A stretch of 64,000 nt of DNA from Allobosea psychrotolerans (GTDB lineage Bacteria; Pseudomonadota; Alphaproteobacteria; Rhizobiales; Beijerinckiaceae): NCBI RefSeq assembly GCF_002917105.1, contig NZ_PQFZ01000023.1, positions 1 to 64,000 of the forward strand, given 5' to 3'. The notes below the pieces were generated by a model, which ran no database searches, was not told the DNA's origin, and worked only from the letters and a program-made list of their open reading frames with translations. Positions 1 to 8,847 of this stretch are shown here, one piece after another; the stretch's first letter is position 1; every line of letters starts with the position of its first letter. The translations under genes and the position numbers were made by a program.

Positions 1-16
1 GTATAACATGATCCAT

Positions 17-84
17 GGACGGTCCCCTCAGGTGATGCTTCGACAACCTCACCTTGGCACAAAGATGCCGATCGGGGGCCGTCC
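17..84. repeat. Inverted repeat at window edge, unassigned
   Basis: Arms of 11 bases (17-27 and 74-84, one mismatch, GGACGGTCCCC type) bracket 46 bases downstream of paaK. This could be the end of an insertion-sequence remnant or a long hairpin. No coding sequence is recognisable between the arms, and the left side is cut by the window. Confidence 0.3.
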
Positions 85-114
85 ACCCCAACAGGAGCGG
101 CAGCGCTCTACGCC

Positions 115-147
115 TTCCTGGATTGCTTCGCTCCGCTCGCAATGACG
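115..147. repeat. Interspersed repeat of the GATTGCTTCGCTCC type
   Basis: The sequence TGGATTGCTTCGCTCCGCTC and its continuation into GCAATGACG matches an interspersed intergenic repeat that is common in Rhizobiales genomes. It lies 14 bases past the paaK stop codon and may act as an mRNA 3' end structure. Confidence 0.5.
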
Positions 148-160
148 GAGACGGCCAGCC

Positions 161-1489
161 TTACCCTTTCGGGCGCTTGTCGATCACACGCTTGGCCTTG
201 CCGGCGGAGCGCTCCAGCGTTTCGGGCGGCTGGATCAGCACCCGTGTGGTGATGCCGATCGTATCCTTGATCCGCATCACCAGCCGTTCGGCCTGAACGG
301 TCAGGCCGGCGCCATCCCAGAACCCCTCGCGAGCCTCGGCCAGCACCGTCATTTCGTCCATGCGGCCTTCGCGTGTCAGCTCGATCAGGAAATGGCCGGC
401 GCACCAGTCGGTGGCAAGCAGCGCTTCCTCGATCTGGGTCGGAAAGACATTGACGCCGCGCAGGATCATCATGTCGTCGCAGCGTCCGGTCACTTTCTCC
501 ATGCGCCGCATGCCGGGCCGGGCCGTGCCCGGCAGAAGCCGGGTCAGGTCGCGGGTGCGGTAGCGGATGATCGGGAAGGCTTCCTTGCTCAGCGAGGTGA
601 AGACCAGTTCGCCCGGTTCGCCGTCGGGCAGCACCGCGCCCGTCTCGGGATCGATCACCTCGGGCAGGAAGTGATCCTCCCAGATATGCAGGCCGTCCTT
701 GGTCTCGACGCACTCCTGGGCGACGCCGGGGCCGATCACCTCCGACAGGCCATAAATGTCGGTGGCGTCCATAGCGAAGGCCTGCTCGATCTCCTCGCGC
801 ATCGCATTGGTCCAGGGTTCGGCCCCGAAGAGGCCGAAACGCAGCGAGCTCGCGCGCGGATCAAGCCCAGCCTTGGCGAAGCTGTCCAGGATGGCGAGCA
901 TGTAGCTCGGCGTCACCATGATCACTTCGGGCTTGAAATCCGTGATGAGCTGGACCTGGCGCTCGGTCATGCCGCCCGACATCGGTACGACGGTGCAGCC
1001 GAGCCGCTCGGCGCCGTAATGGGCCCCCAACCCGCCGGTGAACAGCCCGTAACCATAGGCGACATGCACCATCATGCCGGGGCGCACGCCGGCGGCGCGC
1101 AGCGAGCGCGCCATGACGTTGGCCCACATATCGATATCGGCCAGCGTGTAGCCGACCACGATCGGCCTGCCGGTAGTCCCGGACGAGCCGTGGATGCGGG
1201 CGAGTTTTTCACGCGGCACGGCGAAAAGCCCGAAGGGATAATTGTCGCGCAGGTCCTGCTTCACCGTGAAGGGAAACCTGGCGAGGTCCGAAAGCTGGCG
1301 GAAATCGGAGGGGTGGACACCGGCCGCATCGAAGGACTGACGGTAATGCGGCACGTTCTCGTAGGCATGCCGCAGCGACCATGCCAGGCGTTCGCGCTGG
1401 AGCGCCATGATCTCGTCGCGAGAGGCACGTTCCGCCGTGTCGAGCCCGTCCTTCACCGCACCGTCATACGTCATTGCATGAAGCGCCAT
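161..1489 (-). CDS. paaK: Phenylacetate-CoA ligase
   Basis: A 442-residue member of the adenylate-forming PaaK family. It activates phenylacetate with ATP and CoA to phenylacetyl-CoA, the first step of the aerobic phenylacetate pathway in the cytoplasm. The phosphate-binding loop SSGTTGRP is near residue 100, and further acyl-CoA synthetase motifs (YGLSE near residue 245, the FTSLSKE/IRYRTRD region near residue 300) are present. Length is normal for the family. The ATG is preceded by AAGGAGA. It is the last gene of the leftward unit paaG-paaI-paaK, with 24 bases between paaI and paaK, so it is probably controlled from the paaG/paaZ intergenic operator. Confidence 0.95.
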   Translation of the reverse strand: MALHAMTYDGAVKDGLDTAERASRDEIMALQRERLAWSLRHAYENVPHYRQSFDAAGVHPSDFRQLSDLARFPFTVKQDLRDNYPFGLFAVPREKLARIHGSSGTTGRPIVVGYTLADIDMWANVMARSLRAAGVRPGMMVHVAYGYGLFTGGLGAHYGAERLGCTVVPMSGGMTERQVQLITDFKPEVIMVTPSYMLAILDSFAKAGLDPRASSLRFGLFGAEPWTNAMREEIEQAFAMDATDIYGLSEVIGPGVAQECVETKDGLHIWEDHFLPEVIDPETGAVLPDGEPGELVFTSLSKEAFPIIRYRTRDLTRLLPGTARPGMRRMEKVTGRCDDMMILRGVNVFPTQIEEALLATDWCAGHFLIELTREGRMDEMTVLAEAREGFWDGAGLTVQAERLVMRIKDTIGITTRVLIQPPETLERSAGKAKRVIDKRPKG

Positions 1490-1513
1490 GGTCGCCGTCT
1501 CCTTCCCTCGAAC

Positions 1514-1990
1514 CTATGATCGGATCGCGCTCTGCGGCGCGTTGGCGGCTGGCTCGATGAACGAGCCGCCGATGGTGCGGGAATGGCCGCGGAACTCGGC
1601 GATCGTCTTGCCGTCGCTGCTGACGCGGACATCGTAGATCCCGGAGCGGCCGCTGCGCGAGACTTCACGGGCCGCTGCGACCAGACGATTTCCGGCCTTG
1701 CCCGGCGCGATATAGGAGATGCTGCAATGGGCGGCGACGGTGGTCTCGCCATACGAGTTGCAGGCGAAGGCAAAGGCGCTGTCGGCGAGTGCGAAGATGA
1801 AGCCGCCATGGGCCGTGCCGTGGCCGTTGGTCATGTCCGGCGAGATCGTCATTGCCAGCACGGCCTCGCCTGGCCCGGTCGAGACAATCTCCATCCCCAG
1901 CGCCTGGCTTGCCTTGTCGCTGGCCCACATCGCCTGGGCGGCCCGACGCGCGGTCTCCTCCGGAGAGGGAGCGGCAATAGGCGCGCTCAC
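1514..1990 (-). CDS. paaI: Hydroxyphenylacetyl-CoA thioesterase PaaI
   Basis: A 158-residue hotdog-fold thioesterase. The segment NGHGTAHGGFIFALADSAFA near residues 52-71 carries the HGG and the acidic residue typical of PaaI. PaaI hydrolyses dead-end CoA thioesters such as ring-hydroxylated phenylacetyl-CoA and frees trapped CoA. The GTG start overlaps the paaG stop codon in GTGA, which indicates translational coupling and supports this start. Confidence 0.92.
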   Translation of the reverse strand: MSAPIAAPSPEETARRAAQAMWASDKASQALGMEIVSTGPGEAVLAMTISPDMTNGHGTAHGGFIFALADSAFAFACNSYGETTVAAHCSISYIAPGKAGNRLVAAAREVSRSGRSGIYDVRVSSDGKTIAEFRGHSRTIGGSFIEPAANAPQSAIRS

Positions 1991-2793
1991 GAGTCGCGCC
2001 CGGAAAAACGCGGCGGTCGCTTCTCCATGAAGGCGCTCACCCCCTCGCGGTAATCGGGCGTGCGGCCGGCCTTGCGCTGGAAATCGCGCTCCAGATCGAG
2101 CTGCTCGTCCAGGCTATTCTCTTGCGCGGCATCGAGCGCCTGCTTGATCAGGCTGAGGCCCTGCGTCGGTTGCGTCGCAAGATGCGCGGTCAACCGTTCG
2201 GCCTCTTCCTGCAGGGTCGCGTCCTCGACGGTTTTCCAGATCAGGCCCCAGGCTTCGGCGGTCTCCGCCGGAAGAGGTTCCGCCAGCATGGCGAGCCCGC
2301 GCGCCCGCGCAGGCCCGACCAGCCGAGGCAGGAAGAAGGTCCCGCCCGAATCCGGCACAAGGCCGACCTTGACGAAAGACTGGATGAACTTTGCCGAGCG
2401 CGCGGCCAGCACGATATCGCAGGCGAATGCGACATTGGCGCCGGCACCGGCGGCGACGCCGTTGACGGCGCAGACCACCGGCTTGCGCAGGGCGCGCAGC
2501 CGCCGCACCAACGGGTTGTAGAAGGCTTCGATCGTCGCGCCGAGATCATGCGGTCCATCGCCGCCGAGACGGTCGCTCAGATCCTGTCCGGTGCAGAAGC
2601 CGCGGCCGGCGCCGGTCAGCAGAACCGCGCGGCAGCGCTCGTCAGCACCGGCCTCGTCGAGGGCCGCGGCCAAGGCCTGGTGCATGGCTTCGTTGAAGGA
2701 ATTCAACCGTTCCGGGCGGTTCAACGTCAGCTTGGTCCAGCCGTCGCGCTGGTCGACGAGAAGCACGGGCTCCAAGCCTGTCTTCGGCTGCAT
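1987..2793 (-). CDS. paaG: Epoxyphenylacetyl-CoA isomerase (crotonase family)
   Basis: A 268-residue crotonase-family protein. The GQDL segment near residue 73 and the oxyanion-hole region NGVAAGAGANVAFACDI near residues 115-131 fit PaaG, which converts the ring-1,2-epoxide of phenylacetyl-CoA to oxepin-CoA. The ATG has a strong GGGAGGA site. First gene of the paaG-paaI-paaK unit and divergent from paaZ, which takes the next step. The paralogue PaaF (enoyl-CoA hydratase) is less likely given GQDL, but family members are close. Confidence 0.9.
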   Translation of the reverse strand: MQPKTGLEPVLLVDQRDGWTKLTLNRPERLNSFNEAMHQALAAALDEAGADERCRAVLLTGAGRGFCTGQDLSDRLGGDGPHDLGATIEAFYNPLVRRLRALRKPVVCAVNGVAAGAGANVAFACDIVLAARSAKFIQSFVKVGLVPDSGGTFFLPRLVGPARARGLAMLAEPLPAETAEAWGLIWKTVEDATLQEEAERLTAHLATQPTQGLSLIKQALDAAQENSLDEQLDLERDFQRKAGRTPDYREGVSAFMEKRPPRFSGRDS

Positions 2794-2833
2794 CTCTATC
2801 CTCCCTGGAGTCGGGCTCTTGAGAGCCTCTTGA

Positions 2834-2855
2834 ATTAACCGGTCGATCGGTTAAT
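2834..2855. promoter_or_regulatory. Dyad operator in paaG/paaZ divergent promoter, PaaR-like
   Basis: Perfect 8-bp arms ATTAACCG and CGGTTAAT are separated by 6 bases, 41 bases upstream of the paaG start and 70 upstream of paaZ. The motif resembles the ATTAACCG..CGGTTAAT sites of TetR-family PaaR repressors of phenylacetate catabolism. One site placed centrally could control both directions. No paaR gene is in the window. Confidence 0.8.
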
Positions 2856-2924
2856 CTTTTACGCAAGGAGCTCGCTTGTCAACCTGCGAACGCAAGGCTC
2901 CGCTGACCGGGAGGACACAAAGCC

Positions 2925-5000
2925 ATGACCGCGATCCTGCAAAGCTACGCGCTCGACCAATGGTTCGAAGCCTCCACCGGTCTCGTCGACATTCCCAGCG
3001 CAATCGATGGCCGGGTTGTCGCGCGCGCGTCCAGTGCCGGGCTCGACTTCGCCGCTATGGTTGCGCATGCACGCGGCATCGGCGGACCGGCGCTGCGGGC
3101 GCTGAATTTTCATCAGCGGGCCGATCTGCTCAAGGCGCTGGCGACCTATCTCAACACGCATAAGGAGCCGCTCTACGCTCTGGCTGCCGATACCGGCGCG
3201 ACGAAGCGCGACAACCTGATCGATATCGACGGCGGCATCGGTACGCTGTTCGCCTATGCCTCGCGCGGGCGCCGGGAACTGCCGAGCGAGCGTTTCGTCG
3301 TGGAAGGCGCGAGCGAGGCGCTGTCCAAGGGCGGCAGTTTTGTCGGCGTCCATGTGCTGACCCCGCTCCAGGGCGTCGCCGTCCATGTCAACGCCTTCAA
3401 CTTCCCGTGCTGGGGCATGCTGGAAAAGCTCGCGCCCGCCCTGCTCGCCGGCGTTCCCGTCATCACCAAGCCCGCGACGGCGACGGCCTATGTCACCGAG
3501 CCCGTCATCCGGCTGATCGTCGAGTCCGGCATCCTGCCGGCAGGTGCGCTGCAGTTCGTCTGCGGCGCGACCGGCGACCTGCTCGACCATCTCACGGGGC
3601 AGGACGTGCTCTCCTTCACCGGCTCGCTTGGCACGTCGGAGAAGCTGCGCAACCATCCGGCCGTCTCGCGCAACGCCGTACGCTTCATCGCCGAGCGCGA
3701 TTCCCTCAATGCCGCGGTGCTCGGCCCGGATGCAGGTCCCGGCACGCCCGAATTCGATCTCTTCGTGAAGGAGGTCGTGCGTGAGATGACGGTGAAGGCG
3801 GGCCAGAAATGCACGGCGATCCGCCGCATCTTCGTTCCGCGCGAGCTGGAGACGGTTGTCGGCGAGGCGCTGACCGCCCAGCTTGCCGCGATCAAGCTCG
3901 GCGACCCGCGTCTCGATGAGGTCCGCATGGGTCCATTGGTGAGCCTGGCCCAGCGCGAAGACGTCCGCGCAAAGGTGGCGCAGATCGCCGGCGAGGCCGA
4001 GATCCTGTGCGGCGACACGGCGGACGGCGCGGTGATCGGCGGCGATATCGCGACGGGAGCCTTCATGCAGCCGGTGCTGCTGCGTTGCGCCAAACCGCGC
4101 GAAGCCCGCCATGCGCATACGACGGAAGCCTTCGGCCCCGTTGCGACCTTGATGGGCTATGACAGCCTGGATGAGGCCGTCGCGCTGGTGGCGATGGGCG
4201 AGGGCAGCCTGGTGGCGTCGGTCTTCACCTATGACCAGGCGGTGGCCGAGGCGCTGATCTTCGGCATGGCCTCCTATCATGGCCGCCTGCTCGTCATTGA
4301 CCGCGACTGCGCCAAGGAATCGACCGGCCACGGCTCGCCGCTGCCATATCTGCTCCATGGCGGTCCCGGTCGCGCCGGTGGGGGCGAGGAGCTCGGCGGC
4401 CTGCGCGGCGTGTTCCACTATATGCAGCGCACGGCCTTGCAGGGCTCGCCCGGGCGCCTCTCGCTGCTGACGGGCAATTGGATCAAGGGCGCTCCCGCGC
4501 CCGTTGCGGCAACCCACCCTTTCAAGCTGGACTTCGACGCCCTTACCGTCGGCGATACGGTGGAGACCGGTGCGCGCGCGATCACGCTCGACGACATCGA
4601 GCACTTCGCCCATTTCAGCGGCGACACCTTCTACGCGCATATGGACGAAGAGGCAGCCAAGGCGAACCCGTTCTTCCCGGGCCGCGTCGCCCATGGCTAT
4701 CTCATCCTCGCCTTTGCAGCGGGGCTTTTCGTCGATCCGGCGCCGGGACCGCTCCTGGCCAATTACGGCCTCGACAGTCTGCGCTTCCTCAAGCCGGTCT
4801 CGCCGGGCGACACGATCCGCGTCCGCCTCACGGTCAAGCAGAAGCAGGCGGCACGAAAGCCGGAATATGGCGAGGTGCGCTGGGACGCCGAGGTCTTCAA
4901 CCAGGATGGCGAGACCGTCGCGCGTTACGAGTTGCTGACGATGAGCGCGCGTCGCGGCGTAGTCGAAGATCTCCGCCTTGGCGGCGTACCGGTCCAGTAG
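2925..5000 (+). CDS. paaZ: Bifunctional oxepin-CoA hydrolase / semialdehyde dehydrogenase
   Basis: A 691-residue fusion. The N-terminal aldehyde dehydrogenase (about residues 1-520) has the catalytic cysteine in GQKCTAIRRIF (Cys296). The C-terminal MaoC-like hydratase (about 535-675) has the SGDTFYAH motif with Asp567 and His572, in the same spacing as the D/H pair of E. coli PaaZ. The enzyme opens the oxepin-CoA ring and oxidises the resulting semialdehyde. The ATG follows GGGAGGA. The last roughly 12 codons (from about 4959) appear to be antisense to an IS3-type transposase remnant, so the natural C-terminus has probably been replaced. Both active sites are intact. Confidence 0.95.
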   Translation: MTAILQSYALDQWFEASTGLVDIPSAIDGRVVARASSAGLDFAAMVAHARGIGGPALRALNFHQRADLLKALATYLNTHKEPLYALAADTGATKRDNLIDIDGGIGTLFAYASRGRRELPSERFVVEGASEALSKGGSFVGVHVLTPLQGVAVHVNAFNFPCWGMLEKLAPALLAGVPVITKPATATAYVTEPVIRLIVESGILPAGALQFVCGATGDLLDHLTGQDVLSFTGSLGTSEKLRNHPAVSRNAVRFIAERDSLNAAVLGPDAGPGTPEFDLFVKEVVREMTVKAGQKCTAIRRIFVPRELETVVGEALTAQLAAIKLGDPRLDEVRMGPLVSLAQREDVRAKVAQIAGEAEILCGDTADGAVIGGDIATGAFMQPVLLRCAKPREARHAHTTEAFGPVATLMGYDSLDEAVALVAMGEGSLVASVFTYDQAVAEALIFGMASYHGRLLVIDRDCAKESTGHGSPLPYLLHGGPGRAGGGEELGGLRGVFHYMQRTALQGSPGRLSLLTGNWIKGAPAPVAATHPFKLDFDALTVGDTVETGARAITLDDIEHFAHFSGDTFYAHMDEEAAKANPFFPGRVAHGYLILAFAAGLFVDPAPGPLLANYGLDSLRFLKPVSPGDTIRVRLTVKQKQAARKPEYGEVRWDAEVFNQDGETVARYELLTMSARRGVVEDLRLGGVPVQ

Positions 5001-5085
5001 ACCTTGCCTCTGATCCGCTCCGCTTTCAGCGGCGAGAAGAAGCTCTCCATGGCGACGTTGTCCCATTGCGGTCGTGATCGGGCGA
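4959..5085 (-). pseudogene. IS3-family transposase fragment
   Basis: On the minus strand, translation gives WDNVAMESFFSPLKAERI followed by RGKVY, the conserved C-terminal part of IS3-family integrase-type transposases. After a one-base shift the next residues read YAAKAEIFDY, matching the usual downstream segment. Only about 40 residues of homology remain, with a frameshift and no ends, so this is a decayed relic. It overlaps the 3' end of paaZ. Confidence 0.75.
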
Positions 5086-5133
5086 GCTCTGGTCGCACGC
5101 GAATGCCCTCCGCTTATCGAGTCGACGCGGCGC

Positions 5134-6150
5134 CTATTCGGAAGCCGCGATGACCCGTTCGAGCAGGGCCATGGCGGCGGCGCCGTCCGCTGCGTGCGGT
5201 GCTGCGGTGGCTTCGCCCCGCGCGGCCCGGACGAAGTCGCCGAGCAAAGCGTGATAGCCCTTGTGATCCTCATTGGCGGCGGCGGTGAAATTGGGCTCCC
5301 AGACCAGCGTATCCTGCCCATCGATCAGGCTGGCCTCGGGTTTCGAGACCTTGAAGGGCGGATTGCGGAAATAGCGGACCTCGTGGAGGTTGCGCACCTC
5401 GACGCGGGTATGGTCGCCCATGACCTGCCACCATTCCATCGGCGTGCCGCGCGATTGGTGCGTACCCATGACGAGCGTGCCGATGCCGCCATTGGCGAAG
5501 CGGAAGTCGACATGGAGCAGCAGCTTGCCCGGCGCCAGTTCGTGCCGCCTTGCGCCGACCGAGGCGACCTGTCCCATCAAATGCGGCACCAGATCGAAAT
5601 AGTGCACGCAATGATGCAGATAGAAGCCGCTATAGTCCGGGTTATTGGCGAAGTAGGTCGGCGCGGTCATGTACTGCCCGAGGAAGCTCGCCGTTTCCCC
5701 GAACTCCGTCGAACCGATGACATTCGCCGCGATGCGATTGGCCGTCGAGTAGCGCTTCATGAAGCCGAGTACGACCGGCACCTTCCGGCTTGCCGCAGCT
5801 GCGGCCAGTTCGGCGGCCTGCCTGGCCGTCGGCGCCGGCGGCTTCTCGATGAAGAGCGGCAAGCTGCGCGCGATGGCGGCGAGCCCGATCTCGTGATGCA
5901 GGCCGGGACCGACGGCAAGCCCGACAGCGTCGAGATCGTCGCGCGCGAGCAGGTCGCGCCAGTCGCGCAGACGGCTGGCCTCGGCGACGCCATAGCGCCG
6001 ACCGGTTGCGTTCAGCCGCCCCTCATCCGTGTCGCAGAGCGCGACGATTTCGACATCATGCCGCGTCAATTGCGGCAGCAGCATTTCGTTGGCGTGGGTG
6101 CCGCAGCCGATCCAGCCGACGCGTAGCGTGCTTGTCCGGGATGCGGTCAT
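5134..6150 (-). CDS. Gfo/Idh/MocA family oxidoreductase
   Basis: A 338-residue NAD(P)-dependent sugar or polyol dehydrogenase. The N-terminal Rossmann fold begins with VGWIGCGTHA near residue 11, and the family EKP motif is in LFIEKPPAP near residue 95. The middle part has HHCVHYFDL, which supplies the active-site histidine region. The ATG overlaps the stop of the upstream sugar isomerase gene in ATGA, so it is the last gene of the carbohydrate operon. It most likely oxidises or reduces the imported sugar or a derivative. The exact substrate cannot be read from the sequence. Confidence 0.88.
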   Translation of the reverse strand: MTASRTSTLRVGWIGCGTHANEMLLPQLTRHDVEIVALCDTDEGRLNATGRRYGVAEASRLRDWRDLLARDDLDAVGLAVGPGLHHEIGLAAIARSLPLFIEKPPAPTARQAAELAAAAASRKVPVVLGFMKRYSTANRIAANVIGSTEFGETASFLGQYMTAPTYFANNPDYSGFYLHHCVHYFDLVPHLMGQVASVGARRHELAPGKLLLHVDFRFANGGIGTLVMGTHQSRGTPMEWWQVMGDHTRVEVRNLHEVRYFRNPPFKVSKPEASLIDGQDTLVWEPNFTAAANEDHKGYHALLGDFVRAARGEATAAPHAADGAAAMALLERVIAASE

Positions 6151-7034
6151 GCGGTCCTCCCGGCGAAGGTCAACGCTGCCTTGAGGAAGGCGATGCTGGC
6201 GGCCAGCGGCTCGTCCTCGTTCTCAGTCGGGGCCCGCCATTGGGCGAGCGGCGTGCCGGCCCGCTCATCGCTGCGCCGGAAGGGTTCGAGCACGATCGGC
6301 CCGCGATAGGCGACGTCGCGCAGGGCGCGTGCGATCGCGGGCCAGTCGATATGGCCGGAGCCGACGAAGCCGCGGTTGTTCTCGTTGGCCTGGAAATGCA
6401 CGAGCTGCGATCCGGCTCTGCGAATGGCGTCAGCGAGATCGAATTCCTCCATGTTCATATGGAAGGTGTCGAGCATCACGCCGACAGCGGAGCTGCCGAC
6501 GCGCTCGACGATTTCGAGGGCGTGGCGGGTCGTGTTGCAGATGTCGGTCTCGAAGCGGTTGAGCGGTTCGACGCCGAACAGGATGCCGGAATCGGCGGCG
6601 CGGCGGCCGGCTTGCGCGAGCCCGGCGACGATGGCGTCGATGCGGCGCTTGCGTTCGCTCTCATCGACGGGGGCGGGCGCCCGGCCTGCGAAGACCAGCG
6701 GGGCGCCATAGAGCGGGCCGCCGACGATGGTCGCACCCAAGGCGGCGGCGATATCGATGCAGGCTTCCAGATAGGCGATGCCGGCCTTGTGCGCGCCGAT
6801 CTCGGCGCTGGCGAGGTCGCGGGTGAGATTGACCCGGGCGGCCAGCACGCAGGACAAGCCGGCGTCCCTGATCGCTGCGCGGGTCTCGCCGAGGTCGAGC
6901 TCACCCGGCTCAGGCACTAGGAGCTCGACGACATCGGCTCCGGCCTGCTTGATCCGTTGGAAGCAGTCGAAATGCTCGCGCGCGAAGGGGCGCGCATAGA
7001 ACATCGAGATCACCCCGATGGAATTCGTCATCAT
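6147..7034 (-). CDS. Sugar phosphate isomerase/epimerase family protein
   Basis: A 295-residue TIM-barrel protein of the AP-endonuclease-2/xylose-isomerase-like family. Typical acidic and histidine metal ligands are visible (GVEPLNRFETD, VMLDTFHMNMEE, IVLEPFRR). The reading frame extends far upstream, but that extension is a shadow of the permease gene. The start is the ATG pair at 7029-7034, which overlaps the permease stop. Enzymes of this type epimerise or isomerise keto sugars such as D-psicose/D-tagatose or inosose. It sits between the transporter and a Gfo/Idh/MocA dehydrogenase, a common catabolic pairing. Confidence 0.88.
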   Translation of the reverse strand: MMTNSIGVISMFYARPFAREHFDCFQRIKQAGADVVELLVPEPGELDLGETRAAIRDAGLSCVLAARVNLTRDLASAEIGAHKAGIAYLEACIDIAAALGATIVGGPLYGAPLVFAGRAPAPVDESERKRRIDAIVAGLAQAGRRAADSGILFGVEPLNRFETDICNTTRHALEIVERVGSSAVGVMLDTFHMNMEEFDLADAIRRAGSQLVHFQANENNRGFVGSGHIDWPAIARALRDVAYRGPIVLEPFRRSDERAGTPLAQWRAPTENEDEPLAASIAFLKAALTFAGRTA

Positions 7035-7867
7035 GATTTCACCGCTCCGGCCGTGAGTCCGCCCACGAGCCGCCTTTGCACCAGGAGAAAGAGGAAGGTG
7101 ACCGGCAGCGCGATCAACGTGCCGCCGGCCGTGAGAAGGCCCCACTGGATGGTGAATTCGCCGATGAAGAGCTGCAGCGCGACCGTGACGGTGCGCACTG
7201 CCTGGCCCGAGAGCATCATGGCGAAGAGATATTCGTTCCAGGAGGTGATGAAGATGTAGATGCCCGCGGTGACGACGCCGGGCATCAGCAAGGGCAGGAT
7301 GATGAGGCGGATGGTCTGGAGGCGGCTGGCACCATCGATCATCGCCGCTTCGTCGAGGTCCTTGGGGATCGCGTTGAAATAGCTCGTCAGCATCCAGATC
7401 GCGAAGGGGATCGAAAAGGTCGAATGGCCGAGAATGACGCCAAGAAAAGTGTCGATCAGCCCGAGCCGCCGCATCATCAGGAAGAGCGGGATGATGAGCA
7501 GCACGACCGGGAACATGTTGATGACGAGGAAGCCGGTCAGCAGGCCCTGGCGGCCGCGAAAGCGGAAGCGCGAGAAGGCATAGGCCGCCGGGATGCTGAC
7601 TCCGAGGCCAAGCAGGCTGGCGCCGATCGCAATGATCAGGCTGTTGCCCAGGCTGACGGCGAAGTTCGTGCGTGCGATCAGGTCGCCATAATGCTGCAGC
7701 GTGGGCTCGCGCGGCCAATAGGTCAGGGGCCAGGTCGAGAGCTCCGCCTGGGGCTTAAGCGAGGTCAGGATCATCCAGGCGTAAGGGCCAAGCGCAAAGA
7801 GGACGATCAGGAGGACGGGAAGCTCGACCTCCAGAATGCGCCGGGCGCGGGAGCGGCGCTCGATCAT
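7031..7867 (-). CDS. Carbohydrate ABC transporter permease (MalG type)
   Basis: A 278-residue inner-membrane protein with about six hydrophobic segments. The cytoplasmic EAA loop is in KDLDEAAMIDGASRLQTIRLIILP (near residues 185-208), where it contacts the ATPase. The ATG at 7865-7867 overlaps the stop codon of the upstream permease, so the two are coupled. The open frame continues upstream to 8449, but only as a shadow of that permease. The final YIFITSWNEYLFA and VTFLFLLVQRRLVGGLTAGAVK segments are typical of the MalG/UgpE class. Confidence 0.93.
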   Translation of the reverse strand: MIERRSRARRILEVELPVLLIVLFALGPYAWMILTSLKPQAELSTWPLTYWPREPTLQHYGDLIARTNFAVSLGNSLIIAIGASLLGLGVSIPAAYAFSRFRFRGRQGLLTGFLVINMFPVVLLIIPLFLMMRRLGLIDTFLGVILGHSTFSIPFAIWMLTSYFNAIPKDLDEAAMIDGASRLQTIRLIILPLLMPGVVTAGIYIFITSWNEYLFAMMLSGQAVRTVTVALQLFIGEFTIQWGLLTAGGTLIALPVTFLFLLVQRRLVGGLTAGAVKS

Positions 7868-8847
7868 GTCTCGATGCTCCTCGCGGCCTGCCGGACATAG
7901 AGGAAGACGACCCCCAGCAGCAGCGCGGTGAGGATGAGCGCCAGCGCCGCGCCATAGCCGAACTCCATGCTGCTCGAAGCGCGCAGGAAGGCGTAGAGGG
8001 GCAGGGTGTGGGTGGCGTAGCCAGGCCCGCCCCCCGTCATGACCAGGATGACGTCGAGCGAATTCGCCACCCAGATCGTGCGCAGCAGCAGGGCGGTGGC
8101 GATCACGTCGGCGATTGCGGGCAAGGTGACGTGGAAAAGCTGTTGGGGGGCCGTGGCGCCGTCGATCTCGGCCGCTTCGTAGAGCTCGGCCGGCACGGTC
8201 TGCAAGCCAGCCAGGATGGTCACGGCGAAGAAGGGGAAGCCCTGCCAGATCAGGGCCAGCATGATGGCGTAGAGCGCGGTGTCGGGCCTCGCCAACCAGG
8301 CGATCGGCGCCGCGATCAGGCCAAGGCGCATCGCGATGTCGTTGATGACGCCGAGGTTGAAGTCGTACATCCAGGTCCACATCAACCCGATGATGACGCT
8401 CGGCAGCGCCCAGGGGATGATGACGAGCGACCGCGCCAGCCCGCGCCACCAGAAGCTCTGGTTGAGCAGTAGGGCCGCGGCGAGCCCAAGCAGGAATTGC
8501 AGGCCGACGACGCCGATGATCCAGATGAAGGATTGGCCGAGCGAGATCCAGAAGACCTCGTCGCTGGCGATCTTGGCGAAATTGCCGAGCCCGATGAAGC
8601 GGGCATTGTCGGGGTCGTAGAGCAGGTAGTCCTGCAGGCTGAGCCAGGCCGTCTGCGCGACGGGGACGAGCACGACGCCTGCCGTGACCAGAATGGCCGG
8701 TAGCAGGAACCAGAATGGCATCGCGCCGCGCCCAAGGGGCGGCCTGCCTCTGTCCCTGATGGTGAGCGGAGCCACGATGCGAGCCTGTCGAAACGAGGGC
8801 AAGGGGCGGGGGCCGGCCGTCCGGCCGCCGCCGGTCGCGTCAGCCAT
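7864..8847 (-). CDS. Carbohydrate ABC transporter permease (MalF type)
   Basis: A 327-residue permease with a poorly conserved 40-residue N-terminus and six predicted membrane segments starting at MPFWFLLPAILVTAGVV. The EAA loop reads ELYEAAEIDGATAPQQLFHVTLP (near residues 215-237). It pairs with the MalG-type permease that follows. Start at ATG 8845-8847 overlaps the 3' end of the sugar-binding protein gene by 8 bases. An internal ATG at the MPFWF segment would remove the unconserved N-terminus. Confidence 0.92.
   Translation of the reverse strand: MADATGGGRTAGPRPLPSFRQARIVAPLTIRDRGRPPLGRGAMPFWFLLPAILVTAGVVLVPVAQTAWLSLQDYLLYDPDNARFIGLGNFAKIASDEVFWISLGQSFIWIIGVVGLQFLLGLAAALLLNQSFWWRGLARSLVIIPWALPSVIIGLMWTWMYDFNLGVINDIAMRLGLIAAPIAWLARPDTALYAIMLALIWQGFPFFAVTILAGLQTVPAELYEAAEIDGATAPQQLFHVTLPAIADVIATALLLRTIWVANSLDVILVMTGGGPGYATHTLPLYAFLRASSSMEFGYGAALALILTALLLGVVFLYVRQAARSIET

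Noticed and set aside
2859..5321. Long minus-strand open frame (about 820 codons) opposite paaZ
   Set aside because: It mirrors the codon positions of paaZ in GC-rich DNA and has no family resemblance, apart from the short IS3 relic at its beginning.
6147..7718. Apparent fusion of the sugar isomerase with an upstream 230-residue domain
   Set aside because: The upstream part is an out-of-frame shadow of the MalG-type permease. The ATG pair at 7029-7034 starts a normal-length isomerase.
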